64,000 nucleotides of DNA from Pycnopodia helianthoides. Taxonomy: Eukaryota > Echinodermata > Asteroidea > Forcipulatida > Asteriidae. Numbering within the stretch: the first letter of the stretch is position 1; the number at the start of each line of letters is the position of its first letter. The notes under the pieces were generated by a model that was given only the letters and a program-made list of their open reading frames with translations, did not search any database and was not told the DNA's origin. Below, in pieces: positions 53,318 through 64,000 of the stretch. Where the stretch lies: positions 17,919,425 to 17,983,424 of the forward strand of contig CM063251.1 in assembly GCA_032158295.1 (NCBI GenBank), in the 5' to 3' direction. The position numbers were made by a program, and so were the translations under genes.

Positions 53318-53590
53318 GCTAGGTGGCAGCAGACCACAGATTATAAAGCACCGAGGTTGGGGATCCCGGGCTGAAATGTGCAATGTGCACTGGACGCCAT
53401 TTCAGCAAGCAACTCTTTTGATGCAACAATAGATCAGTGCAGGCAACGACCATTGCTATCAATGAGATCACAAAACATTTGCTTGCTGAACTGGCACCCA
53501 AGCGTATTTCACGTTCCAACAATAGATAGAACTCCAGTTCCCAATCTTGCGCAATCGGCGCTTTATAATCTGTGCAGCAGACCTACTGGA
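53318..53590. mobile_element. Palindromic element with AGGTGGCAGCAGAC end
   Basis: CAGCAGACCACAGATTATAAAGC at the left is matched by GCTTTATAATCTGTGCAGCAGAC at the right. The interior is non-coding. A 110-bp relative is at 54201-54310. Confidence 0.6.
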
Positions 53591-54200
53591 AAGTATTCCA
53601 TTGTTTACATCATTCTGAGCCACACACTCGAAAGTCTTCCGTTAGATCCCAGTATCTTACTGGCAATTCAGATTAATTTCACTTCAAAATTATAACTAAG
53701 ATGTGTTACAACAATCTGCAATTGTTCAAAGTGTAACTTTCCATGAGTAATAAACAAAACATGACACTTTTCATCGCAGACATAGTTTTTACAGGACTTT
53801 GTGGAGACAGTGAGGAGTCAAACTTATTAGCCAAAATAGACTGTGCAAGTCTCGCGCGTATTCAAACATTGTGACCTGTCAAAGTGCGCGAGTTTGTTTC
53901 CTTCACACTCTAACACAATGTACTTGGGACCAAAGTGGTCCTAAAAATGTTGGAAAACATGCGAGATTTGCACAGACTATTTATGATTTATGTCGAACAG
54001 CCCCAGCAGCTGATGAGCACCAGTCTGAGAATAGAGGGTTAGAGGATAACTGTTATAAGGGACAACACAAGAGTGTGTGCAAACCATTGAAAACATCAGC
54101 CCAATGCATGGATCAAAGAAGTCTGCAACAAGAATGACATGTTGCCTGGGGTACATCAAATACAAGCTGTAGCCACGCCCCAATGGGGGACCTCTGGGAC

Positions 54201-54310
54201 ACTAGGTGGCAGCAGACTTACCAGGTCAATCCATTGTTCTCGGCAATGTGCGCATGCTTAGAACTATCTAAACAATGGAATTTTACCTGGTATGTCTGCT
54301 GCCATCTAGA
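54201..54310. mobile_element. Short palindromic element, AGGTGGCAGCAGAC ends
   Basis: CTAGGTGGCAGCAGACTTACC and GTATGTCTGCTGCCATCTAG are inverted ends, and CCATTGTT / AACAATGG also pair. It is about 110 bp with nearly complete dyad symmetry. Confidence 0.7.
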
Positions 54311-54330
54311 GTTCAAAAGTCTCCAATTAG

Positions 54331-54424
54331 CAGCTTTGGCTGTGGCTAAGGCAAGGTCACTGCAAAGGCCTATTCCACAATGTTGCATATGCAGTCAACG
54401 GCTTTAGCCACAGCCAAAGTCACT
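54331..54424. mobile_element. Family F palindromic MITE
   Basis: CAGCTTTGGCTGTGGCTAAGGC at the left and GGCTTTAGCCACAGCCAAAG at the right form strong inverted repeats. About 95 bp. Confidence 0.7.
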
Positions 54425-54787
54425 TCATTAGAACATGGCTTGGTACTCCCTTACCAAGTAACAGTCTATTTAGCAAACTACCCCAATGCTAACGAGCATC
54501 TGTCATGGATTGGCCACAGAAATATCTTAGAACTGTCGTAAACTTCCACTATTTAATTTCCTCAAGACTAATTTTAACTTAGCCTTCTCAGTTCACACAA
54601 TTTTGGATGAGGTGCCCCTTGATTTCTGTCTCCAAAATGACTTTTCTATGACCAAAATTCCCAAGCTTGTATTCAACTTGAGCAATTCAAACATTGCACT
54701 TCCCCCATTTTGTCATCACAAGAGGGCGCTTTGGTTTGCAGCATGTTGCTAACCAATGAAATGATGACGGAGACTACAAACAACCTG

Positions 54788-54960
54788 GACCCCATTTCAT
54801 AGAGCTGATAAGCACAAAATATTGCTTAACAAGTTTTACTAGCTAAGTAAACATTAGCAGAAAACCAGTCATCACAAACAATGAATATCCTATGGCGCTC
54901 TGTCTGGTGACCAGTTTCTACTAAGCGAAAACATTTGTGCACTTCGCAGCTGGATGAGTT
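54788..54960. mobile_element. Degenerate family A MITE
   Basis: GACCCCATTTCATAGAGCTGA...AAGCACAAAATATTGCTTAAC at the left and a worn right end near GCGAAAACATTTGTGCAC. Confidence 0.55.
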
Positions 54961-57900
54961 ATCCCTGATTGCTGTGTGGTGTTGTCATCTAGGATGACTT
55001 GACTTGAAATTAAAAACAGTGCATCGATAAAATCACAATCTAACTGCATTTGTGCGTCAATAGATAACAGGCGAATTGGACGGGAACCAGTTTCATGGTT
55101 GAAGTTGTCCTACGCGTCAATGTAAAGACATGTGAAGGGGGATAGAGAACTACGAGGAAATCTGACAGACACAAGAAACTACTTCTACAAAATTTGTAAA
55201 CAAAGCTTTTCTTTTCTACTCCTTGATACAAAGCCAGTTGAATTGTCATAAAAAACAAAATGGAGAACGGAGACACTAAACTAGTTTCGACTTCCAGTGC
55301 TGTCATCAATTCATGAAATTGATTCCCAATCCATTGACACTTACTCTCTCAACATGAATGTATATAATCACTGTTTTTTGGCACAAATGAACATGATATA
55401 GGCAGCATATAATGAATGTGTGCATACTGCACTTGACAAAACAAACCTTTCTTCGTTTTGACTGCTTTAAAAAAAAGGCGCCTGGACATATCCAAGCTGA
55501 CTTAGGCACAATTTCATCAACCTTGTAAAGCACTGCCGAGTAAATTCTCTCAGCAAACTGTACCATGTCACCAGTCACATTATACAACATCATTCCTATG
55601 GTGTTTTAGATGGTAACCCACGACTGCTTAGCAAGTTTTTGAAACTGTGCCCTAATGTAATCAGATAATCACACAACAATCCTGTAATTATATGTCTCAA
55701 CTACTTTAACAAATTATCTTAAAACTATATAATGCAGCTGATGTTTCTTATTTATGCACCAAAAAACTTTAGGGAGGATGTGACTATTGGAAAAAAAGGG
55801 GGAAAAAAAACAATAAAAGCTGGTATCCTGACCAATTTTACCTAAGTACCAAAAAAGCGGACATGTTAGAAAGTTTGTAAAAGCATCATAACCTATTTAT
55901 TCAGTATAAAAAGTGTTTTTTTTATTTTTTATTGTCTACTTAACAATGGGTGTACTATTCAACCTGTGTCTCTGGTCATGTTTTTATTTTCAACCTTGCC
56001 AGCAAGAATGACATAAAACATGTAAGAGACTCTTCTCTTTTACTACTGTTTTAATAAACATCAAAAAGTTGAAGCAATTACATCTGGGAATTAATAATAT
56101 ACCTGGGGGGGGGGGGTTAAACTATTTTATCATTAACAGATCAGGGGTCCGAGCTCATCTAAGGTCAGGGTTCAAAGTTCATAGCACTCATACATAATAT
56201 AAAGGAAGAGGTGCACAGAAATACCCTGGTATTTAAAAAAAAAAAAACAATCTTGCTAATACATTTGCCAACAGAAATGGCACAAAAGGCATATAGTTTG
56301 GGATGATGTTGCTTGTAGTATCTCTACAACTGCAAAAGAGTTCATGTACGCGACTCCAATCTTCCAGTTTCCTTGAAACGCTTCATAAAAAACTACCCAT
56401 GGAAGTTGGATTAAGACAACTACTCCTGCTTTTCTTTAGATAGCAGCGCACAACTTAATGTCTTGTCTTAAATTGCTAACCCTTTGGAGACCACAGTGGC
56501 CCTAGGCGTCTTGTACAAAATTGCCCGTAGCAACCACGAACGGCTGTAAGATTTGGCCTACTTCCACCTTATCAAAAAGGTTCAAGTGAAGGTCTTGAAT
56601 TGACAACTGTCAATGTTTCCCATGTTAAAATAGTGTCTACTTTTCAGAAACAAAACCGAGTCTCTGTTTCATGTTATTTTTTAAAAGATATTTTGCTGGA
56701 AAATCCACAACTTATTCGCCATGTCTGGGCGTACGGTGATGATTATACAAGATATCACTTGTCTCTAAAGGGTTATTCAAACTGACATCATCTGCAGGAA
56801 ACGATTTTGAAAGATCAACTTGAATGCAATCACTCAAACTAATTTGACTATTTATCCTTCTTTATTTTGTGTTTTGTTATTATTTGATCATAACTGTGAA
56901 ATTTTTCCTCCCTGTAATTTCTTGAAATTAGATTGGAAAAAACTAGCCCCCCCTTCTTCAATTTTTTGTAAACTAGTGTTTTTTCCTGCTGTTGGTGGCG
57001 CCCTGCATTGTTCACAACGTGTAATCAACACTGAAGTACCAGTGCCTTAAAAGAACACAGCCTAAAACCAGTCCGTACAGTGACGTAAAATTAAACCACA
57101 CCATGGACTGGCTGACGGATTTTTATCTTTGTTGCTATGCATTTTTCCACTGCCTTGTTTGGATAGAGTCCGTGGTGTGACGTCACAAGTGAAACTCTGC
57201 GTTTCTGCTCAGCGTGACACTGATCAAAACATTATCAAACCATTTTTTATTGAGTTTAACTCAAGTTGATCTTTAAAGATTTCATTATGCCCACTGGAGA
57301 ACAATTACCATAAGTACAAATGGCACTCTGCACTAATGCTTAAAATAGAAGCTAAGAACCCGGATCTCAGACAAGAGTGTCAAATTTCACTAACTTACGC
57401 GCGCGTACATGTCCAAGTTTTATGTTTACTCGCATGCACTGACTGTACTACTAGTGCAGTTTTAGTGCGTCGATGATGCGGCGATCGCCTAAGTGGTGGA
57501 ATGTTTGTCTGACAGCCGGGTATTTTGAGCAAAAGTGACGTCTTTAGTGCTATTGCTTGTGCTGTAACTGTACCGTCAAGTTAAACCATTGGCCGACTTC
57601 TACTTTCTGTGGTAAAACAAATCTGTCTTTAAAAAAAAAAAAAAATCTGCCTCTTGGTAGTCAATATATTCAGATGTCAGTAACTGATACTGCAATTACT
57701 GATGTAATCAATACTTACAAAATACAGAGAACAATCCAGGAGAACTTCACATGCATGTTGCATATATTATTCAGTCCAAAGAATTGTAACTTATATTCCT
57801 TAATGGTTTTCTTGAAGGTTGGAAGGGGGTGTAGGGTGGGGGTGTAGTAAACTCAATCCAGGTATCTGTGACCCCAGGTTACAAGAAGTCCAGGTGAGAA

Positions 57901-58570
57901 AATATGATAAAGAGATTTGCTCCCATTGTCTTGGATCAACAAGACAAGAAAACTGTTTTTCCTCCCTAAGTTAGCAATGTTTCTTGAGGTAAATTAAGTC
58001 CCTCCGCTCTGAGTTTGAAAACAAAATAATGTAGGTTTTTTTTGCAATTAAAAATATTTTTTACAAACTCAAAAGGAAGAGTGAAGTAAAAAAGATAAAA
58101 AGAACCAAAGAAATAGTATGACTCAAGGGGGCTTAACAGGGTACCAGTTTCTTGCTAAGCATGGATCAGTGTTTAGCGCGATACACTGCCAACCAGTCAA
58201 AAAACCAATACAACCAATACATTCTTGGCTGGTAATCATCCATTTCCCGCTCAGCAAAAGAAAACCTGCTGATACGTTTCTATTTAAAGGAATAAGACCT
58301 AGATTTCCACAACACAACTGGGCGATTGGTTTCCAAACAGTTAAAATATATATTTGTACATTTACTTCTTCCATGTGGTATGTAAATTGTTCTCTACAAC
58401 ACTGAAAGATATTCTAGTAAATTTCTAAGTTTTTTTATTTTTTATTTTTTGACTACAAAATCTATCCACATGATATATCCAACATAAATTTGAATCTTTA
58501 AGTAATTTCTCTTCATTAATCTCTTAATGTACCCAGCAATTTCTTTTTCCAATAATTGAAAAAAGTAAAC

Positions 58571-58755
58571 GTACCAATTTCACAGAGCTGCTACGCGAAA
58601 AATATTTGTCCGTTTAGCAAAAGGTTGCAGGGCACCGGTACCAATAATATACATTACATGACATTTTGGCTGGTATCTGTTTCTGCTAAGCAAAGATTTG
58701 TCTGTGCTAAGCAAGTTGTGCTCAACAGCCAGTTAACAGCTTCATGAAATTGTGA
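58571..58755. mobile_element. Degenerate family A MITE
   Basis: ACCAATTTCACAGAGCTGCT to GCTTCATGAAATTGTG, with CATTACATGACATTTTGGCTGG inside. It sits about 150 bp beyond the stop codon of the glutamine-rich gene, so it may be in its 3' UTR. Confidence 0.6.
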
Positions 58756-58907
58756 ACTGCTCACTTCGGATCATCTTCCAGACATTGTTTGTTCGTCACT
58801 CATATGGCACTGCCTTTTTACTGGTTTCAAAAAAAGCTAATAAATTAAAATGCCTAAAAAATACTCTATAAAATGATAATAAAACCATAAATATCAACAA
58901 ATAAGGA

Positions 58908-59069
58908 CTATGTGGCTGATTGCAGTGATAGGCGTTGACTGAAGTCACGCTCCGGAACTTGAAGAGTAAAACTGGCACTAGATAGACTGTTGAGGGCACC
59001 TTGACTTGCTTCCAACGATGGGAACGTGATAAGAACTGTGTAATTGGAAACCTGGTCATTTGGATCCAC
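58908..59069 (-). CDS. Glutamine-rich protein, last exon (C terminus and stop)
   Basis: Acceptor TTCATTGTAAAG, then 53 codons and TAG at 58910-58908. Encodes VDPNDQVSNYTVLITFPSLE and then ASFTLQVPERDFSQRLSL. I do not recognise the family. The pattern of alternating hydrophobic residues (YTVLITFPSL, FTLQV) suggests beta strands of a small folded domain made together with the previous exon. Phase 0 join with exon 60440-60588. Confidence 0.8.
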   Translation of the reverse strand: MDPNDQVSNYTVLITFPSLEASQGALNSLSSASFTLQVPERDFSQRLSLQSAT

Positions 59070-59959
59070 CTTTACAATGAACAAGAAAAGATTGGGTAGG
59101 AAGGGTAAAAAGACAACGAGTTAATCAATGATTTATAAATACAGCTTTTGAAAGAGAACATTTATCCACAATTTCATTTTCAAGATTGAATTTTTTAAAA
59201 ACCTGACATCTTTTTTCTTTTCTTTTTGGATGTAGATCAAGTTTTGAGAGAAAATGACAACATACTGTGTAAGTTTTGCGCGTATTTGAACATCCGGGAC
59301 CATTGTGGTCCCAACCGTATGGAGTTTTACGAAAGCGGGATTTTGTTTTGTCAATTATTTTAGTTTATCATAGTTTATAGCCATGAAAATTATATATGTT
59401 GTTGGGAATGTAACACTAAGTAAATGAAAAACGATTTGAAAGTAGAATCAATTCAACAAAATGACAAAGAAAACCGAGAATAAGACTTAATTGACCTCCG
59501 TTTCTGGTTACTTGTAAAAAAAAAAAAATTCGCCCAACTGACGGTCATGTTGTCATTAAACCTTAGTGATGGACGCATAAATTCGTGCGTGATTGGCAAA
59601 TGGGGTTTCTAAAAATAAGCATCCTCGTCCAAAGTTTTAATTTTGTTTCAATGTTAATTTGAACAAATTATTTGAACTATGTAAAAATTGAAATGTATTT
59701 TTATTTAAAGAATTTTTTATTAATATAATTTTGAAAGAAGATTTATAAAAAAAAAAAATAGCCTTTGTTCGAATTATTCTCTCGTTTTCAATGATATAAT
59801 GTCTTATTCCCTGTCTCCAACAACAATAATAATGAAAACTGATTCTCATTGTATCATGATGGGACCAGACTATTTTGCCCTCCTGGTCTCTAACTGTTTA
59901 CATCAATTAAAATGGGAGAAAATCTAAGAAAGCTGCATTGTGATAAAGGTCTCTACCCA

Positions 59960-60120
59960 GAAGTACAGGAATAGCTTCTCAGGATTGGCACCTCAGGGTA
60001 AGAATCTCTTAGATTAAGTATCTCGGGATAAGCATCTTTTAAACTGGCATCTCAGGATTAGCTTCTAGGGATAAGCATCTTTTTTAGATTAGCATCTCAG
60101 AATGTGCATCCTATGATTAA
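59960..60120. repeat. Degenerate tandem, about 20-bp unit
   Basis: Variants of GCATCTCAGGATTAGCATCTT recur about seven times. Intronic in the glutamine-rich gene. Confidence 0.6.
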
Positions 60121-60252
60121 CATGTGAGGAAATGTCTTCCTTTTAACCACCCAAACCGTACCAATTGGGAACATGTCAACAAAAAAGGTCAGCATAAAAT
60201 CGGTGTAAATTGGACAACACCACCTGGAGTCAATTTGAACTGGTTCCTGGGG

Positions 60253-60408
60253 TCGATTTCACCAAACTCTTCCTAACTTAGGATTAATCTTAGGACGAGT
60301 TAAGTTCCGTATCCATAGACGTTAGGACGCATTGAACCCATCCTAAGTTAGGACGAGTTACTCATCCTAACTTGAGATAGGACTAATCCTAGCGTTTCGT
60401 GAAATTGG
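60253..60408. mobile_element. Palindromic MITE near an exon
   Basis: CGATTTCACCAAACTCTTCC at the left and AGCGTTTCGTGAAATTGG at the right. CTAACTTAGGATTAATC / GGACTAATCCTAG and several TCCTAAGTTAGGACGAG blocks form a nested palindrome. It ends only about 30 bp from the donor of the exon at 60440-60588. Confidence 0.75.
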
Positions 60409-60439
60409 CTGCAGGTTGGGTTTGTAAAACTCTGTTTAC

Positions 60440-60588
60440 CTGGTGAGATCCAAGGCACGGTCTCTGTCCATCGTTTGGTAGCCATTTGATTTCACCTCCT
60501 TGTTTCACCGTGTCTTCTAGTATCGACAGTGTTGCCTTACAAGTTAGATCAGCAGATAGGTTCATGACTTCAAGCATCTCAAGAGCAG
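60440..60588 (-). CDS. Glutamine-rich protein, penultimate exon
   Basis: 149 bp, acceptor CACTCTACAG, donor GTAAACAG. After completing a codon it encodes AALEMLEVMNLSADLTCKAT and then VKQGGEIKWLPNDGQRP. No glutamine tracts here; composition is that of a folded domain. It joins the polyQ exon (one-base overhang, an Arg/Ala junction after MRMSPQE) and the last exon without a frame change. I cannot name the domain. Confidence 0.8.
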
Positions 60589-61901
60589 CTGTAGAGTGAT
60601 TTATAAACTAGGGTTAGATATTTTTGAGATTAAAGGGTTTCAAGATTTGCTGTTCTAAATTAAACAGAAAATACTATACAAAACTTGTACAGAATTGGTT
60701 TTAAAAAAGGGTAAATTCATTCACACCCTGTGTTTCAATAAGTACACCATTCAAACATCCTGCAAAAATGTCATCAAATTAGGTGAGAGTATTTTGGATT
60801 CAATTTAGTCAGGAATTTTGTGCAAATCTATACCAGGATTTTTCAAATTGCAGCAGTTGGTGATTTTGTGAGAATTCTAGTGCTAATTTCTCAACTTTGA
60901 CAGTGCATTTCGATAGGATAGACCCCTTGCATATGACGTCACAATCTCAAACAGCGCCCTCACCGAGGCAAAAGGAGGCAGCTCATTGGACGATAGCTGT
61001 TCTTAGTGCGTACCAACCTGCACACGACCTCAGCGTTACTATCAGTGTTATGCAAGGGGTCTATCAGCACTGGTAGAGTCTGTGAGCTTTTCATGTTGAA
61101 ACTAATTATTTCTGCTGTCTTCAACAGCGTCATGAAATGGGTTTGGCCCCAACCTCGTCCCCAGGGTGTGTCGAGCAGTACGAGGTTGACCGCTCTCTCA
61201 CCCTGGTATTGGATCATTGCATATCCAAATTTTTTGGATACGTAAACAAATTAGAATAGTCTGGCTGCATTTCGAAATTCACATCTTCGTTATGGTCTCG
61301 TGGTCCGGTACCAGATTTAATAGCCTGTTTGTACATTGGTTGCCGGCCGGCTGTGTTTTGTCCAATCAGGGTTCAAGTAAGGAGTTTCTTATCCAGGGTT
61401 TACTATTGTAAACGTGGTTGGAAATAAAGTAAACCATGGGGACGAGGTTGGTTTGGCCCTGGATGGATGTACCTGGTGTTTCTATAGTTTCCTGGGGGCA
61501 TACGGCCTCAGAATGTTGGATCTTACGTTGTCTCCGTGGCGCCCTCGGTGGTCGAACTTTGAATTGACCAGACCTAGTACTTCCTGTGATATCAAAATAA
61601 AGTCAATTTATTTGCGTGGTCGACACATGACACGTGTTCCACCAATCAAATGACAAGGATCTGTGTGTTAATAAATATTAACGTACTTTACACAAATACA
61701 CTGTTGATATACTTTCAATATTTGGATGAACCTTGAGCCTTTGACCTTAAACTTTACTTCTTTTTATGGGGGGGGGGGTGGCTTGGAGATTTTTTTCTGA
61801 CCCAAGTTCAACAATACAGTCTTATTTTGTGACTCTCTTTTTTTTCAGGGGAGGGAGGGGGTGGGTACTTGGACAATTTCTGGTAGCATTGATTGACTTA
61901 C

Positions 61902-62436
61902 CTCGTTCCTGCGGACTCATCCTCATGTAGGAAGGCCCAGGGCTCTGTGAAGGTGAGGCACCAGGGCTATGCATGGAACCGTCTGCACCGTACATATCCC
62001 AACCTTTCATTGCACGATCCCCGACACCAAAGCCACGCCTCGGGTGGTGTTGATATTGCAACACAGTCTGGGGGGGAAGGGGATGCATCTGCCCCGGTAA
62101 CGTTCCCGGCACTGACTGCACGTAAGGACTAGGCGTGACAATCTGCGGTTGTTGTTGTTGTTGTTGTTGTTGTTGTTGGCCAGGGGGACGTGGCCCGACC
62201 ATATTAGGAGGATAACTCATCAGCTGCTGTTGGTTTACCATAAGGGGGTTAGGGGCGTTTGGGGACGTGGGCCGCTGCATTTCTTGCTGGCCACTTTGAA
62301 GAGCGGGATGGGTGGGCAAAGGTGCCGGCTGGTAAAAGATCGGCACAGATTGACTGAAGGGCGGTGGCAGTGGTTGCTGCTGCTGTTGTTGCTGTTGTTG
62401 CTCTATAGGAGGTTGGTACATAATATGGGGTTGACC

Positions 62437-62467
<31 letters not shown>

Positions 62468-62790
62468 TGTTGCTGTTGTTGTTGTGATGGGATCACGCCC
62501 TGGTAGCCTTGAGGGTAAGACACCTGTTGTACAGGTGGTGCCATGGGCTGTTGAGGGCTGACCAACCCACCCTGTGTTTGATACAACACGGGTCCCCCTG
62601 TGGGCGGATTGACGGGAGACACTAGCCCTAGCTGGTGAGGACTACCTGAGGCAATTGGTTGGGGTTGAGGTTGAGGTTGTTGGAGGCCCTGTATTGAATG
62701 CTGTTGGGGCAGGAGTTGGGATGGAGGTGAATGACGATACATCTGCGTTGGTGGAACATTCACTTGCTGAGACTGTGGAACCTGCACCAC
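61902..62790 (-). CDS. Glutamine/proline-rich low-complexity exon
   Basis: 889 bp, acceptor CCTTCCCAG, donor GTAAGTC. About 296 residues with several CAG/CAA-encoded glutamine tracts (around 62148-62178, 62378-62401 and 62437-62485), Pro-Gln stretches (PQPQPQP) and aromatic motifs such as VPIFYQPAP and HIMYQPPIE. Towards its end is a less repetitive part: RRGFGVGDRAMKGWDMYGAD and SPGPSYMRMSPQE. This composition is that of transcription coactivators and RNA-granule proteins, likely disordered. The protein is unidentified. The reading frame stays open across the whole exon, and both splice sites are strong. Confidence 0.85.
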
Positions 62791-63630
62791 CTGGGAAGGA
62801 ACACAAAAGTTGTCATGAATGTAATCTTCTTAGAATGAATGTTCTTAGTCATTTATTTTAATTTTATGTTTGTTTGTAGCTGCTGGGCACGTCTGAAAAA
62901 CAGTGTTTTACTGAGAGGTCTCCCCAGGATAAAGAAGAAATAAATAAATAAATCTTAACTCTCAATTACTACTTAGATGTCAGCGGTCTTAAATAATGTT
63001 GGATTTTCACTCAGTAAATAAAGGGAAATATACATGTTTGTTTTCACGTAAAATTTTCAATACAACTTTGAGTGGCAAAACCAATGATTTAGACATAAAC
63101 ATCAGTTTCATGATTATGAATTTTGTTGTAAAAGTACAAGAAGGTTGTAAAATGAGTTATAACCTTGTTGCAATTACGGTTTTCATTACTGCAAAAAGTC
63201 ATATTTTGTTAACAAATCCTGCATGTATAACAAAATCGGAACAAGATATAAACTTGCTGCATGGAGATATGAACCTAGTCCCAAAATAAAGTTATGACCT
63301 TGTTACACTAACGTGACGAATGGTAAAACTAATAGAACTGTAGGTCAACAACAACACAGCAGTAATTAATCTAAGCTCAGTTAATTGTTAGTAGGCAAGC
63401 ACATTTTGAAAACGAACGTAGATATCACACAGTGACTACGACCAAATTTCATAGAGCTGCTGAAGCACACAATATAGCTTAGAACAAAACGAATTATGCT
63501 TGCCAGATTTAGGTTACCGGCCGCAAAACACCATTTGTGACTGGTATCCTGCTCATTTCCGTAAAGCAGAAATTTGTTAAGCAATATTTTCTGCTTTAAG
63601 CAGCTTCATGAATTTGGGCCCAGGACAAAC
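62791..63630 (-). other. Intron of the glutamine-rich gene
   Basis: 840 bp between the two polyQ exons. It contains the family A MITE at 63440-63623 and AT-rich sequence. A plus-strand open frame at 62996-63289 has no support. Confidence 0.8.
63440..63623. mobile_element. Family A MITE next to a splice donor
   Basis: ACCAAATTTCATAGAGCTGC to CATGAATTTGGGCCCAGG. The right end is 7 bp from the donor of the exon starting at 63631, so the element forms the start of that intron. Confidence 0.75.
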
Positions 63631-63775
63631 CTGAGCATGCTGCTGGGAGGGAGGTTGTCCCATCGGCTGATGCTGTTGAGATGATCCCTGAACACCAGGT
63701 GAGCCAATCCCTACATGGCTTACGGGACGAATGTAACCACCTGACATGTACTGTTGTTGTGCTGCAGATGCTGCC

Positions 63776-63810
<35 letters not shown>

Positions 63811-63856
63811 CTGCTGTTGTTGCTGTTGTTGCTGGAATACTTGATGTTGTAATTGC

Positions 63857-63915
<59 letters not shown>

Positions 63916-63991
63916 CTGCTGTTGCTGCTGCTGTTGTTGCTGTTGTTGTTGTTGTTGCAGCTGCGCTAAATTACCTTCGCCAGAGAGCTGT
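63631..63991 (-). CDS. Glutamine-rich protein, polyQ exon (upstream end near window edge)
   Basis: The minus strand has TTTCTGCAG before 63991, which looks like an acceptor, so the exon probably starts there; the frame is open to the window edge either way. It encodes QLSGEGNLAQL, then a run of 35 Gln (63853-63957), LQHQVF, a run of 20 Gln (63775-63834), and then AASAAQQQYMSGGYIRPVSH. It ends SQQHAQ at donor GTTTGT, in phase 0 with the next exon. The Gln codons mix CAG and CAA. The N-terminal part of the gene lies beyond the window. Confidence 0.85.
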
Positions 63992-64000
63992 CTGCAGAAA

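Larger units (their letters stand above)
51319..58907 (-). other. Gene-free stretch: long 3' UTR or intergenic DNA
   Basis: I see no exon in these 7.6 kb. It contains a tandem duplication at 52545-52850, a palindrome cluster at 53140-53260, two palindromic elements with AGGTGGCAGCAGAC ends (53318-53590, 54201-54310), a family F copy (54331-54424), worn family A copies (54788-54960, 58571-58755) and poly-G at 56106. Confidence 0.5.
59070..61901 (-). other. Introns of the glutamine-rich gene around exon 60440-60588
   Basis: Two introns flank the penultimate exon. They hold the degenerate tandem at 59960-60120 and the MITE at 60253-60408. A palindrome-like GGGACCATTGTGGTCCC lies at about 59299-59315. 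The 60600-61800 part shows no recognisable gene or repeat family. Confidence 0.7.

Noticed and set aside
62149..62487. Leucine-rich plus-strand open frame
   Set aside because: The leucine runs are the reverse strand of the CAG/CAA glutamine tracts of the real minus-strand exon.

Overview
This is animal nuclear DNA. Coding exons are short, bounded by GT/AG splice signals and separated by kilobase introns full of short palindromic transposons. The exon content (talin, a mitochondrial polyprenyl diphosphate synthase, a glutamine-rich protein), the AT-rich introns, the many ACATGTACATGTA-like strings and several MITE families suggest a marine invertebrate deuterostome. An echinoderm, possibly a sea star, is my best guess, but it is an inference and no sequence here proves it.

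Layout: all recognised genes lie on the minus strand, so they read from right to left. (1) 1-34530: the 5' end of a talin gene. Three coding exons (15213-15357, 13463-13560, 8215-8289) encode the F0 domain and the start of F1. A candidate non-coding first exon sits about 19 kb upstream at 34441-34530, and the rest of the gene is off the left edge. (2) 35353-49901: a nearly complete PDSS1 gene (decaprenyl/solanesyl diphosphate synthase subunit 1, ubiquinone side-chain synthesis) in ten exons, with mitochondrial presequence, both aspartate-rich motifs, stop codon and poly(A) signal. (3) 42666-44624: inside a PDSS1 intron, on the same strand, a small cysteine-cluster gene interrupted by a 1302-bp foldback transposon with ~600-bp inverted arms and a perfect 9-bp target duplication. 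(4) 58908-63991: the 3' exons of a gene for a very glutamine-rich protein with a conserved-looking C-terminal region that I cannot name. Its upstream exons are off the right edge.

The remaining sequence is introns, 3' UTR and intergenic DNA made largely of repeats. There are at least eight palindromic MITE families, several in three or more copies, tRNA-derived SINE fragments, and minisatellites (notably 7403-7945, 10640-11540, 46916-47336). Several insertions are nested and let the order of events be read. The genes do not form a functional pathway; they are ordinary neighbours.

The most notable finding is the foldback insertion, which splits a short reading frame just before its stop codon and replaces its last residues with about 88 residues of transposon-encoded tail. 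Others are two back-to-back perfect hairpins at 1792-1897, a MITE beside a PDSS1 splice site with an apparently empty paralogous site 1 kb away, and a minisatellite that seems to have grown from inside a MITE. I saw no prokaryotic-type system, CRISPR array or virus.
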